Source: a virus. Taken from it: a stretch of 32,843 bases of DNA. Shown here one piece after another: positions 20,310 through 28,250 of the stretch. The notes beneath the pieces were generated by a model. It made no database searches and was not told the origin of the DNA. It saw only the letters and a list, made by a program, of their open reading frames with translations. The translations under genes were made by a program, and so were the position numbers. Numbering within the stretch: position 1 is the stretch's first letter; the number at the start of each line of letters is the position of its first letter. The stretch spans positions 1 through 32,843 of the IMG/VR virus record IMGVR_UViG_3300026953_000014; one strand, given 5' to 3'.

Positions 20310-21206
20310 ATGGCGAGCTCCCGCGCACAGGCCTACGCGCAGCAGCTGGCGGACCTGACGGACCAGGCGAAGGCGCTGACGCCGGAGGCGCAGAAGCGCA
20401 TCCTCAAGCTGCTGGAGGACGCAAACCGCGAGATCCTCGCGGATCTGGCGCGTACGCCTCCGGATAGCTATACAGCCGCGCGTCTGCAGGCTCTGAAGGC
20501 GCAAGTCGATCGTGTGATGGGCGAATTCGCTCGCCAGGCATCCAGCCAGGTCGAATCGATGCAGATGCAAACGGCGCTCGATGCGGCGCACGCGGTCGAT
20601 GCCACTGTGGCCGCCGCTACAGGTAGGCTCGCCGTGCAGCCTGTGCTCGATCGCGCATCGCTCCAGGTGATCCAGGGATACACGGCCGACTTGATTACGG
20701 GGCTGAGCCATGAGGGCGCAGCCAGGGTAAACGCGGCAGTGCAGCGCGCGTACCTGGGCGGATCCAACCTGCAGCAGCTGACGGCGCAGATCGGCCGGGC
20801 GCGCTATGGCGCGGAGTACACCGGCATCTTCGGAGCGATCGGCGAGCACACAATGTCGGTTGCCAGCAACGAGATCATGCGCGTCCACTCCGTCACGTCC
20901 TACACGCGCATCAAGGACCTTTCCGAGCAGCATCCCAACCTCGGCAAGGGATGGCGGCACATCCCGGCGGCGCGCGTGCCGCGTCTGGCGCACATCAAGG
21001 CAGACGGTCAGGTGGTCAAACCCGATGAGCCGTTTGTAGTCGCCGGCGAAGATTTGATGTATCCTCGAGACCCGAAGGGCTCTGCGGCAAACACGATCAG
21101 CTGTCACTGCCTTCTCTATCCGGCCGTTGCTGCAGCAGACCTCAAGCCCTCCGACCGCGAGCGCGATCTGTTGATACAGCACGGTATCTCGGTAGTTTCC
21201 GCCTGA
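20310..21206 (+). CDS. Phage head morphogenesis protein (Mu gpF / SPP1 gp7-like)
   Basis: The 298-residue protein has a helical N-terminal two-thirds and the diagnostic C-terminal region of the Mu F-like family: VPRLAHIKADGQVVKPDEPF (about 226-245), then a GEDLMYPRDPKGSAANTISC segment with the conserved Cys/His pair (CHC, 271-273). These proteins are minor head components bound near the portal and needed for DNA packaging or ejection. The start is ATG 20310, two bases after the portal stop. It is the last gene before the second copy of the duplicated hairpin element. Confidence 0.88.
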   Translation: MASSRAQAYAQQLADLTDQAKALTPEAQKRILKLLEDANREILADLARTPPDSYTAARLQALKAQVDRVMGEFARQASSQVESMQMQTALDAAHAVDATVAAATGRLAVQPVLDRASLQVIQGYTADLITGLSHEGAARVNAAVQRAYLGGSNLQQLTAQIGRARYGAEYTGIFGAIGEHTMSVASNEIMRVHSVTSYTRIKDLSEQHPNLGKGWRHIPAARVPRLAHIKADGQVVKPDEPFVVAGEDLMYPRDPKGSAANTISCHCLLYPAVAAADLKPSDRERDLLIQHGISVVSA

Positions 21207-21215
21207 TTTAGCTAT

Positions 21216-21273
21216 AAACTATTCCATCTTTTCCGGCTCGCGCGGCTTCACCACGGCGCGGCGAAGCCGCGCC
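21216..21273 (+). repeat. Duplicated 58-bp element, copy B, with GAA-loop hairpin
   Basis: This copy begins AAACTATTCCATCT and ends with the same perfect hairpin GGCGCGGC-GAA-GCCGCGCC (21255-21273); it matches copy A at 51 of 58 positions. A TATAAA box overlaps its start (21213-21218). Similarity continues more loosely to a shared CCGTGA at 21310-21315. It fills the 126-base gap between the gpF-like gene and the capsid-maturation genes. Confidence 0.85.
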
Positions 21274-21332
21274 ATAAGCTTGCCTCGTAGTCATCGCGCA
21301 AAGCGTTGACCGTGACATGGAGGCACCCACCA

Positions 21333-21686
21333 ATGGCAAACGAAACGACCCTTCCTGCAGCGCCGGCGCACCTGCCTGAGAGCGCAAAGAAGCAGTGGCG
21401 CGCTGGCTTCGCCAAAGCGTTCGAGCTGGCCAAGCGCGATAACCCCGAAGACACCAATGCGCAGCGTTCCGCGGCGACCAAGTCCGCAAACGCTATGCTG
21501 GCGATTCCTGAGCCGAAGTCGGCCGCCGACATCGACGCGCTCGAAGAGTGGCAGGTCATGCCCAAGACTCGCGAGACGCGCGACGTTGAAGGCGTCAGCA
21601 CGCGCGTCTGCGTCACGAGCGACGGCCGCAAGTACTCGTTCCCCGTTGAAGACGAAGTCTCGACGTCGAAGGGCAAGAAGAACTAG
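21333..21686 (+). CDS. ChaB-like protein, 117 aa
   Basis: The N-terminal half (residues 10-60) resembles ChaB-domain proteins: LPESAKKQWRAGFAKAFELA with conserved Trp, then a polar loop and helix (AQRSAATKSANAML). The C-terminal half is beta-like and ends in a Lys-rich tail. ChaB-like genes are often found beside the capsid protease in siphophages; their role in head assembly is not established. ATG 21333 is chosen for GGAGG nine bases upstream; in-frame TTG 21306 lacks support. It is 39 bases before the capsid fusion gene. Confidence 0.65.
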   Translation: MANETTLPAAPAHLPESAKKQWRAGFAKAFELAKRDNPEDTNAQRSAATKSANAMLAIPEPKSAADIDALEEWQVMPKTRETRDVEGVSTRVCVTSDGRKYSFPVEDEVSTSKGKKN

Positions 21687-21725
21687 GCGTACCGCTCAGC
21701 CCTGAACCGAGGAACACGGCCCACG

Positions 21726-24131
21726 ATGACAAAGACAAATCAGCAATTTCTTCTTACGGCGGAAGCGGACATCTCGCTCGATGAGCGGATGTCGCTTCTG
21801 AACGGCGCTCTGCTTGAGGCGTTCGGCCGCGATGAGGACGGCTGCCAGCGCTTCTACCTGCTCGACGCGTTCGATGAGTATCTGATCGCGCGTGGACCGG
21901 AGCAGAAGCTCTACCGCGTGCCCTACACTCTCGCGGATACGGATGTGACGTTCGGCGACGCGCAGGAAGTCACGCAGGCTTACGTGCCTGTAGCTGAGAG
22001 CTGCGCCTTTGTCGCGGAAGCCGATGCGGGCTCCGAAAGCGGCAAATACCAGATCGTTGTGCTGAAGGCTGGATGGGGCACGGGCGCAATCAACGGTCGT
22101 GCGCTCCCGCACTATTTTCCGAAAGAGTTCGTCGCGAGAGTGGCTGAGGCCGTTGCGAACAAGCCGTTCGGCCGCCGTCACCCTGACCAGAACGGCCCCG
22201 ATCCGACGGGCGCGACCGATCCGCAGCGCATCGCGGGATGGCTTGAGGCGGGCGGCATGGTCGGCGATGAGGCGCATGCCACGGTGAACCTGTTCAGCGC
22301 TGAGAGTGACCTGCGCTCCCGCCTGGACGACGCGCGCACTGCGAAGAAGATGGATCTCTTCGCCGTCTCGATGCTGGCCACCATCGGCTACAAGGCCGGC
22401 ATGGTCGACGGCAAGCAGTGCATTGTCGCCGAATCCTTGCCGGAGCTCTATTCCGTCGATCTGTGCCAGCGTGGCGGTGCGGGCGGACGTTTTCTGACGG
22501 CATCCAGCGAAGCCGCCAGTTCTGTTGCAGCGCTGCAGCTGGGCGCTGTTGATGCCAACTCCACTGCGATCGCCCCACAGGCTCGCACCAACCGCGGCGG
22601 CGTTGCGATCGCTGCTGAAGGAGCATTTATGAAGAAGTCGATTCTTCAACTGCTCGACGCGCTTCGGAAGAACAACGCCGCGCGCTGCGCCGAGCTCTCT
22701 CTCGAATTCCACTCGACTGCCGAGGCGGACTATCCGGCGTTTCTGGAAAAGGTCACCACGGCGCTGGCTGGCGGCGCTCCCGCGACCGGCACATCTGCGG
22801 CGGCCGTGACGGCCGAGTCGGCTGCGCAGATCCTGGCTGACGCGCAGCGCGTACAGTCTCGCAATCGCATGGAGTCGAAGTTTGTCGACTCAAAGCTGCC
22901 CAAGCCTGCGCTCGAGCTCGTGCGTGGTCACCTGGAAGCAATGCTGACCACTGAGGCTCAGCTGTCTGACGAGAAGATCGACGCCGAGATTGCCAGCGTT
23001 CGCAAGGCGTTCGCGGCCTTTGAGAACGTCGGAACCGTTCACCCGCGCGCCGGCGTCGTGCTGGAATCCGGCGAGAAGCAGGCGCTGGCGATGGAAGCTG
23101 CGCTGGGCGTCAAGGAGTCGATGGGCAAGGGCGTCCCCGCCTTCCGCGGCCTCCGTGAGGCTTACACCACCATCACTGGTGACTGGAACCTTGAGAAGCT
23201 GGGCCGTGGCTTCACGGGCAACGTCAGGCTGACGTCGGAAGCCGTGCTGACTGGCGACTTCCCGAACATCCTGCTGAACTCGATGACCAAGCGGCTCCTG
23301 CAGGATTGGTCGGAGGACCAGCTGGCCTGGCTGTCCGACATCTACACGAAGGCCAGCATCAGCGATTACAAGCTGCAGGATCGCGTGCGTGAGGGCTACT
23401 TCGGCGAGCTGGCGACGGTCAACGAAGGTGCCACCTATCAGGAAATCACCAAGCCGACCGACGAACGCGTGAGCTACTCGGTTGCGAAGCGCGGCGGCAT
23501 CCTGACGATCAGCGAGGAGACCATCCGCAACGATGATCTCGGCGCAATCTCGCGGTTTCCCGGCCGCCTGGCGCGTGCCGGCCGCTGGACTCTGCGGAAC
23601 TACATCACCAACTTCCTCGCGGCCAACGTCACCTATGGCGGCGACTCTGTCTCCTTGTTCAACGCCGGCCATAACAATCTCGGCGCGACTGCCCTCTCTG
23701 TGGACGCGTTGATCGCAGCCGAGCTCGCGATCAGCACGCAGACCGAGAAGGACTCAGGCGAGCCGCTGGGCCTGACGATGGACTGGATCATGGTGCCGCC
23801 GGCGCTGCAGGCTACGGCGCGCGCAATCAACCAGACCGACACCGCGGGGTCGAACCAGTTCTTCCAGCGGTTCGGCGCAAACAACGAGCGCATCTACGTC
23901 AATCCGAAGCTGACCGATGCGAATGACTGGTATGTCGGAACGCGGCAGTCGAACGCTCCGTTCCTCGAAGTCGGCTTCCTCGACGGCATCGATCAGCCGC
24001 AGATCTTCCTGGCCAACCAGCCCACCGTCGGCACGCAGTTCACCGCGGACGAGCTGCAGTACAAGGTCAAGATGGTCTTCAACGGCGCGATCGTCGACTA
24101 CCGCGGCGTCTACAAGGCCGTCGTCGCCTAA
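21726..24131 (+). CDS. Prohead protease / scaffold / major capsid protein fusion
   Basis: The 801-residue polyprotein has three parts. Residues 1-100 match the beta-rich head seen on some prohead proteases (LYRVPYTLADTDVTFG). Residues about 108-245 are the serine protease: GRRHPDQ with probable catalytic H152, the GW segment at 171, and S215 in DLFAVSMLA. Residues about 300-430 are helical and Ala-rich, fitting a scaffold. From about 450 on is the major capsid protein, with a conserved block at about 645-700 (HNNLGATALSVDALIAAELA, later LTMDWIMVPPALQATARA). The protease would remove the scaffold after shell assembly. Protease-capsid fusions are known in phages. An internal ATG at 22629 behind AAGGAG could yield scaffold plus capsid alone. 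A strong hairpin follows the gene. Confidence 0.9.
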   Translation: MTKTNQQFLLTAEADISLDERMSLLNGALLEAFGRDEDGCQRFYLLDAFDEYLIARGPEQKLYRVPYTLADTDVTFGDAQEVTQAYVPVAESCAFVAEADAGSESGKYQIVVLKAGWGTGAINGRALPHYFPKEFVARVAEAVANKPFGRRHPDQNGPDPTGATDPQRIAGWLEAGGMVGDEAHATVNLFSAESDLRSRLDDARTAKKMDLFAVSMLATIGYKAGMVDGKQCIVAESLPELYSVDLCQRGGAGGRFLTASSEAASSVAALQLGAVDANSTAIAPQARTNRGGVAIAAEGAFMKKSILQLLDALRKNNAARCAELSLEFHSTAEADYPAFLEKVTTALAGGAPATGTSAAAVTAESAAQILADAQRVQSRNRMESKFVDSKLPKPALELVRGHLEAMLTTEAQLSDEKIDAEIASVRKAFAAFENVGTVHPRAGVVLESGEKQALAMEAALGVKESMGKGVPAFRGLREAYTTITGDWNLEKLGRGFTGNVRLTSEAVLTGDFPNILLNSMTKRLLQDWSEDQLAWLSDIYTKASISDYKLQDRVREGYFGELATVNEGATYQEITKPTDERVSYSVAKRGGILTISEETIRNDDLGAISRFPGRLARAGRWTLRNYITNFLAANVTYGGDSVSLFNAGHNNLGATALSVDALIAAELAISTQTEKDSGEPLGLTMDWIMVPPALQATARAINQTDTAGSNQFFQRFGANNERIYVNPKLTDANDWYVGTRQSNAPFLEVGFLDGIDQPQIFLANQPTVGTQFTADELQYKVKMVFNGAIVDYRGVYKAVVA
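22618..22631 (+). promoter_or_regulatory. Internal ribosome site and start inside the capsid fusion gene
   Basis: AAGGAG (22618-22623) lies five bases before an in-frame ATG (22629-22631, codon 302), right at the protease/scaffold border. Use of this start would give a 500-residue scaffold-capsid product, so that capsid could be made in excess over protease. This parallels nested scaffold genes in protease genes such as lambda C/Nu3. Confidence 0.65.
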
Positions 24132-24177
24132 CCCATCCACCACGCAGCAGCACAGAGTGCAGTAGTCGCATTGCAGG

Positions 24178-24204
24178 GCGGCCCCGGATGATCTCCGGGG
24201 CCGC
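24178..24204 (+). terminator. Strong hairpin after the major capsid gene
   Basis: A perfect 11-bp stem (GCGGCCCCGGA / TCCGGGGCCGC) with a five-base loop lies 47 bases after the capsid stop. No T-run follows, so it may act as a partial terminator or protect the abundant capsid mRNA from 3' decay. The next gene starts 17 bases later with its own GAGGAG. Confidence 0.55.
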
Positions 24205-24221
24205 AATGAAAGCGAGGAGTC

Positions 24222-24611
24222 ATGCAGGACAGTTTTCGTAGGAGTCATCTCACGCTGCCGCTTCCCGCGGCGCTCGCCGTCTCAAACGGGCAGGTGACGT
24301 TCACGGCGACGCAGAAGACGCGCATCCGCGCGGCTGAGCTTTGTTTGTCGGACTCCGGCGCTGGCGCGGGTTCGACTGCCGTACAGGTCAACGTAAATGG
24401 CGTTGCCATCACAGCTGCCGGAGATCTCTCGATCGCCGGGGGCGCCGCCGCGAAGTCGATCTCAAAGACGATCAGCAAGGGATCAAACCAGTTCCCTGGC
24501 GGCGCACTTCTGAACATCGGCGACACGGTCACGCTCGACCTGGTGAGCGTGCCGGCTACCGCGCCGAAAGCGGCGTTCGTCGTGCTCGACCTGGTTCAGG
24601 TTGACGCTTAA
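24222..24611 (+). CDS. Small beta-rich capsid-associated protein, probable decoration protein
   Basis: The 129-residue protein is Ala/Ser/Thr/Gly-rich with regularly alternating hydrophobic residues (QVTFTATQKTRIRAAELCL; TAVQVNVNGVAITAAG; NIGDTVTLDLVSVP), indicating an all-beta sandwich. Placement immediately after the major capsid gene, isolated between two hairpins, and its size fit a head decoration or cement protein. No specific family is recognised. ATG 24222 follows GAGGAG at three to five bases. Confidence 0.65.
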   Translation: MQDSFRRSHLTLPLPAALAVSNGQVTFTATQKTRIRAAELCLSDSGAGAGSTAVQVNVNGVAITAAGDLSIAGGAAAKSISKTISKGSNQFPGGALLNIGDTVTLDLVSVPATAPKAAFVVLDLVQVDA

Positions 24612-24619
24612 CCCTAACA

Positions 24620-24649
24620 GCCGCAGGCGCTGAATGTGGCGTCTGCGGC
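24620..24649 (+). terminator. Hairpin after the putative decoration gene
   Basis: An 11-bp stem (24620-24630 with 24639-24649, one G-U pair) and an eight-base loop begin nine bases after the stop codon. There is no T-run. It is the counterpart of the hairpin after the capsid gene. Confidence 0.5.
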
Positions 24650-24671
24650 CCACTTTACCCGGAGATGCGCG

Positions 24672-25406
24672 ATGCCGTTTTCGATTCAGGACTTCGTCGA
24701 CAAGATCCCCGACGCGATCGAGGATGATGCGGCATATCTGGGCGGTACGACTGGCACGCTGCTGCCTGCCCTGGTGGTGCGCACCATCGTGCAGCGCTAT
24801 TCGCAGGACCGGCCGCTTGACGTCGTCTCGGACGTGCCAGGTAATGGCACAAACTATCTGGACATTCCCGTCGCGCCCGGCTCGGGCTCTGACGTGCCGG
24901 TGTTTGAACCGGAGTTCTCGACGGTGCGGTCGATCGAGTATCCGATCGAGCAGCAGCCGCCGCAGATGGTGCTTGACTCGGACTTCCGCGTCTATCGCGC
25001 GCCCAGCGGGTACAAGCTCCTCATCAACTTCGATACGCCCATCGTGGGCGATGTCTGCAGGGTGACCTGGACGGCGCGCCATCTGGCGGACGGATCGACA
25101 GTGCTCGACCGCGATTTTTATGCAGTGGTCGATTACGCCGCATCTCTTGCTGCTGACAGGCTGGCTAGCCGCTATGTGCAGACCGGCGATTCAACAATCC
25201 AGGCTGACGTCGTCAACTACCGCTCGAAATCGCAGGAGATGCTGACGATCGCGAAGAACCTGCGCAAGCGGTACTTCAACCACATGGGCATCGATGAGGG
25301 CGCGAACGGCAGCAATGAGCAAGCGCCGGCCTTCGCCCTGGGCCATCAGTACCTGGAACAGAACTCTGGTGTGGACCGGCTGGTGCACGGGAAGTACACA
25401 CGATGA
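24672..25406 (+). CDS. Head-tail adaptor-like protein, 244 aa
   Basis: The first 60 residues form helices like those of head-tail adaptors (FSIQDFVDKIPDAIEDDAAY, then LVVRTIVQRYSQDRP), followed by a beta-rich central domain (residues 75-160) and a helical C-terminus. In Mu-type siphophages a connector gene lies here, between capsid and gp10-like genes. I am not certain of the family; the inserted beta domain makes it larger than simple adaptors. ATG 24672 has CGGAGA upstream; ATG 24636 would overlap the hairpin. It overlaps the next gene as ATGA. Confidence 0.65.
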   Translation: MPFSIQDFVDKIPDAIEDDAAYLGGTTGTLLPALVVRTIVQRYSQDRPLDVVSDVPGNGTNYLDIPVAPGSGSDVPVFEPEFSTVRSIEYPIEQQPPQMVLDSDFRVYRAPSGYKLLINFDTPIVGDVCRVTWTARHLADGSTVLDRDFYAVVDYAASLAADRLASRYVQTGDSTIQADVVNYRSKSQEMLTIAKNLRKRYFNHMGIDEGANGSNEQAPAFALGHQYLEQNSGVDRLVHGKYTR

Positions 25407-25942
25407 ATCCGGGCGCAAAAATCACGGGCGTGGCTGAAGCGCCGGCAGAGATCCAGGCAGCCGTGCGCATCGGCACCCGTGCGGGCCTCGAAGAGCTCGG
25501 TGCGAAGGGCACGGATATTGTCCAGCGCAATATCACGACTCCGTTCGAAGGCAAGCCTGCCGCCGTCTTCTCAGGTAATCTTGCGGGCTCCGTCTTCTCT
25601 GACTTCCAGCCGCTTCCAGACGCCGCGCGGGAAATCATCGGCGTTGGCACGTCAATGGGTGCTGACCGATATGCCGCGCCAGTGGAAACGGGCGCTCGGC
25701 CGCACATGCCGCCTCCGGAAGCGCTTCTGCCGTGGGTGATGAAGAAGTTCAGTGTCGAGGACGAAAAGGACGCGCTCTCCCTGGCATTCGCTGTGGCGAA
25801 GTCGATTGCGAAGAAGGGCACTCAGGGGCATCAGATGTTTTCCCGCGGCTTAGAAGAACTGGACCCGATGATCGTTCCCGCGCTTGAGAAGAACATCGCC
25901 CTCGCGTTGGCGCAGGCCGGTTTCGCGGAGGTGGGCGCATGA
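25403..25942 (+). CDS. HK97 gp10-like head-tail joining / minor tail protein
   Basis: The 179-residue protein has features of the gp10-like family: an N-terminal helix pair, RNITTPFEGKPAAVFSGNL at about residues 42-60, then ADRYAAPVETGARPHMPPPE (about 86-105), a Pro-rich turn before a long helix, and a KKGTQGHQMF motif at 137-146. Members join head and tail or complete the tail. It starts at ATG 25403 and is translationally coupled on both sides by ATGA. Confidence 0.8.
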   Translation: MNPGAKITGVAEAPAEIQAAVRIGTRAGLEELGAKGTDIVQRNITTPFEGKPAAVFSGNLAGSVFSDFQPLPDAAREIIGVGTSMGADRYAAPVETGARPHMPPPEALLPWVMKKFSVEDEKDALSLAFAVAKSIAKKGTQGHQMFSRGLEELDPMIVPALEKNIALALAQAGFAEVGA

Positions 25943-26439
25943 ATGCAGTCGATGTGATTGACGCTGTTTGCGACCGCATCAAGACGGTCGAGGGCGTAGG
26001 CCCCAACGTCTACAACATGCTGCGCAATTCCATCACGGAGGCGCAGTTCAAGCAGATCTTCTTCGACGCGACGACAGACCCCGCCAACCCGATTGTGCGT
26101 GCATGGCGCGTAACCCGCGTGGGCTTCAACGATCAGGATGAGGCCATGAATGCAGTGCGGCGCACGCACACCATCGAGATTTCCGGCTTCATGTCCTACA
26201 AGGACGGCGTTTCAGAGCCGATCTTCCAGACACTGATCGATGCCATCGCTGATGCATTCGACCCTCTGGGGGGCGGCAATGGCTCGTCCTTGCGTCGGTT
26301 TGTCGATGCCGAGCATCCGGACGGCCGCTTCGACTGGTCTGGCCCTATGGCCGCCAGCGGCCCGCGGCTGGGCACTCTGGGAAATGCGCTTGTGCATGCA
26401 GTGGTGTTCACGTATCCGGTTCAACAGTTCCCGCTCTGA
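25939..26439 (+). CDS. Tail terminator-like protein, 166 aa
   Basis: It shows the pattern of tail terminator/completion proteins: an N-terminal helix (VIDAVCDRIKTVEGVGPNVY), beta strands around RRTHTIEISGF, a long helix (PIFQTLIDAIADAFD) and a final beta hairpin ending in VVFTYPVQQF. Its place directly before the tail-tube gene supports this. These proteins form a ring that caps the tail and fixes tube length. ATG 25939 overlaps the previous stop as ATGA. Confidence 0.7.
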   Translation: MNAVDVIDAVCDRIKTVEGVGPNVYNMLRNSITEAQFKQIFFDATTDPANPIVRAWRVTRVGFNDQDEAMNAVRRTHTIEISGFMSYKDGVSEPIFQTLIDAIADAFDPLGGGNGSSLRRFVDAEHPDGRFDWSGPMAASGPRLGTLGNALVHAVVFTYPVQQFPL

Positions 26440-26451
26440 GGAGGAGCAACT

Positions 26452-27477
26452 ATGCCAACTGTCTTCACTACGCAACGTTCCATCCTGCGCAATCTCGTCC
26501 TCGGCGGCGTTGTGCAGACTGATGCCGCCCAGGTTCTGGCCGACACCGCGCTCACTTACCGTGCCCGTCCCGACACGAGCGGCTTTTTCAACATGGAGCC
26601 CGAGGTCGAGTCCGACTATGAGTACGCGGGCAAGGGCACGTCCTTTGCGACCGAATCGCGCGAGATTGCGCGCAGCCGCTCCGGAGACGCGAAGATGCGC
26701 TGCGACGACTACGTCATTGGCTGGCTGCTTGCGATGGTCATGGGGAATGACACGATCACCGCACCCGTAGCGCCGGAGACGCGCACCACGCATGCGTTCA
26801 CCTGGCGTGATGACGGCGCGCCAGCCCAGGTGACAAACATCTACGTCGAAGACGCGCCGGGACTGAAGTACAAGCTGCTCGACACGAGCTGCACCAAGGT
26901 TGTGCTCAGTGGCACCGACAAGGGCTCGGTGATGGCGCAGGCCAGTTTTATCTCCACCGGCAAGTACCAGGACGGCGCGATGGTCACATTGCCCGATCTG
27001 CCCACGGCGAAATACCTGGCTGGATCGGATTCGATCTTCAAGCTCGGCGTGACTGGCGCGCCGGCGTCGATGGCACCGCGTGTCTTGAGCTGGGAGCTGA
27101 CGCTGGATCACGCCAACGACGCTTTCCGCGCCTGCGGCGGCGGCCTCTATCCGTACTTTATCCGCCTCGGAAACCCCGTCATGGGACTGAAGGTGGTCAT
27201 TGCCGTCGACACGACGAGCGATATCCGCGACTGGCAGGTTGCCCGCACAGAGCTCGAGGCCCAGCTCTCGATCGTGAGCGGCACCGTCTCGCTCAACGTG
27301 GACATTCCGCGGCTCGTCATTCGCAAGGCCGACCTGGGCGAGACGAACAAGTATGTGACGTACACGCTCGATCTCGAAAAGGACGACATCCTGAAGCCCA
27401 CCGATGGCCAGATCTGCACGGCCACGCTGCTCAACACGGTGGCCACCAGCTACCTGACCGCCTACGCGGGCGTTTAA
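26452..27477 (+). CDS. Tail tube (major tail) protein, 341 aa
   Basis: The 341-residue protein is largely beta-stranded with long stretches of alternating polar and hydrophobic residues (HAFTWRDDGAPAQVTNIYVE; SWELTLDHANDAFRACGG; VARTELEAQLSIVSGTV), as in tube proteins. Size, position between terminator and chaperone genes, a GAGGAG ribosome site and a stable hairpin right after the stop (high expression) all fit. No sheath gene accompanies it, so the tail should be non-contractile. The exact tube family is not identified. Confidence 0.75.
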   Translation: MPTVFTTQRSILRNLVLGGVVQTDAAQVLADTALTYRARPDTSGFFNMEPEVESDYEYAGKGTSFATESREIARSRSGDAKMRCDDYVIGWLLAMVMGNDTITAPVAPETRTTHAFTWRDDGAPAQVTNIYVEDAPGLKYKLLDTSCTKVVLSGTDKGSVMAQASFISTGKYQDGAMVTLPDLPTAKYLAGSDSIFKLGVTGAPASMAPRVLSWELTLDHANDAFRACGGGLYPYFIRLGNPVMGLKVVIAVDTTSDIRDWQVARTELEAQLSIVSGTVSLNVDIPRLVIRKADLGETNKYVTYTLDLEKDDILKPTDGQICTATLLNTVATSYLTAYAGV

Positions 27478-27485
27478 GCGCGCTT

Positions 27486-27505
27486 GGGGCCGCACACGCG
27501 GCCCC
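27486..27505 (+). terminator. Hairpin after the tail tube gene
   Basis: A perfect 8-bp stem (GGGGCCGC / GCGGCCCC) with a four-base loop (ACAC) begins eight bases after the stop. A TTTT run occurs only 12 bases later. It may limit read-through or stabilise the abundant tube mRNA. Confidence 0.5.
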
Positions 27506-27530
27506 TGCATTGCTGATTTTGGAGGATGAG

Positions 27531-28250
27531 ATGAGTGAGGAAGTGATGCCAATGCTGCCGCTGGATGGGCTGCGGCAGATCAATCTGAAGGCAGGCAAAC
27601 AGGTCTACAGCTATTATTTCCGCCGGCTGACCGACAAGGACTGGGCGACGTATTACGCGGGCATCATCAATCGCACGCTGCAGACGGATGGCCACCGCGA
27701 GCGTGTCTACGAGGCGGAGGCAGCATCCATCGCACTCGTCGAATCCACGCTGACGCGCGTGGAAGGCTTCGGCGACGTCGCCGCGGTTGATCACTGGCAG
27801 GCCGCGATTCCGCTTCGGCATCGCACCGCTCTCGGAATGGTGCTGCGGAACGTCGGCGCTTCCGCAAACCTGGTCAAAGAAGCCGCGCCTTTCGGCACGG
27901 AAGAAGTGACGCTCGCAGCGGTATGGCCTCTCGACGGAAAGTCTTTTCTCTACGACGGACTGATCCATCGCTTCAAGCACATTTCTCCGGATCAGCTGAA
28001 GCGCTTCAACTACGAGTCGGCCCGCGTCCGCGTGGAGGGCGACGGTGAAAACGCCGTATCGAGCTACCCATCGCGGCAACTGATCGCGATGAGGCTCTAC
28101 GACGATCTGATCGAGAGTGTGGACGGCTATGCGATATCCGGGCACGCACTGAAAGGCGTGGAGGCTATCCGCGCGGAGATGGATGGGGCGCACAAGGCCG
28201 CGGCGGTCCTCCAGCTCTTCGAAGGCGGCGACGACGTAGCGGTCGAATGA
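27531..28250 (+). CDS. Tail assembly chaperone-like protein, 239 aa
   Basis: Position between the tube and tape-measure genes fits the chaperone that coats the tape measure during tail assembly. The protein begins with beta strands (GLRQINLKAGKQVYSYYFRR), then a mostly helical body and an acidic end. It is longer than typical chaperones (about 120-160 residues). ATG 27531 has GGAGGATGAG directly upstream; TTG/ATG at 27510 is less well placed. The next gene begins in the -1 frame with an ATGA overlap, the usual arrangement for the chaperone pair. Confidence 0.6.
   Translation: MSEEVMPMLPLDGLRQINLKAGKQVYSYYFRRLTDKDWATYYAGIINRTLQTDGHRERVYEAEAASIALVESTLTRVEGFGDVAAVDHWQAAIPLRHRTALGMVLRNVGASANLVKEAAPFGTEEVTLAAVWPLDGKSFLYDGLIHRFKHISPDQLKRFNYESARVRVEGDGENAVSSYPSRQLIAMRLYDDLIESVDGYAISGHALKGVEAIRAEMDGAHKAAAVLQLFEGGDDVAVE

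Noticed and set aside
26212-27552. Minus-strand reading frame of 446 codons opposite the tail tube gene
   Set aside because: It spans three real plus-strand genes and their junctions, and all late genes run rightward.
28140-28250. Programmed -1 frameshift in the tail chaperone
   Set aside because: No X-XXY-YYZ heptamer in the correct frame was found; GAAAGGC and TGGGGCG do not permit standard double slippage. Kept only as a low-interest finding because of the -1 register.
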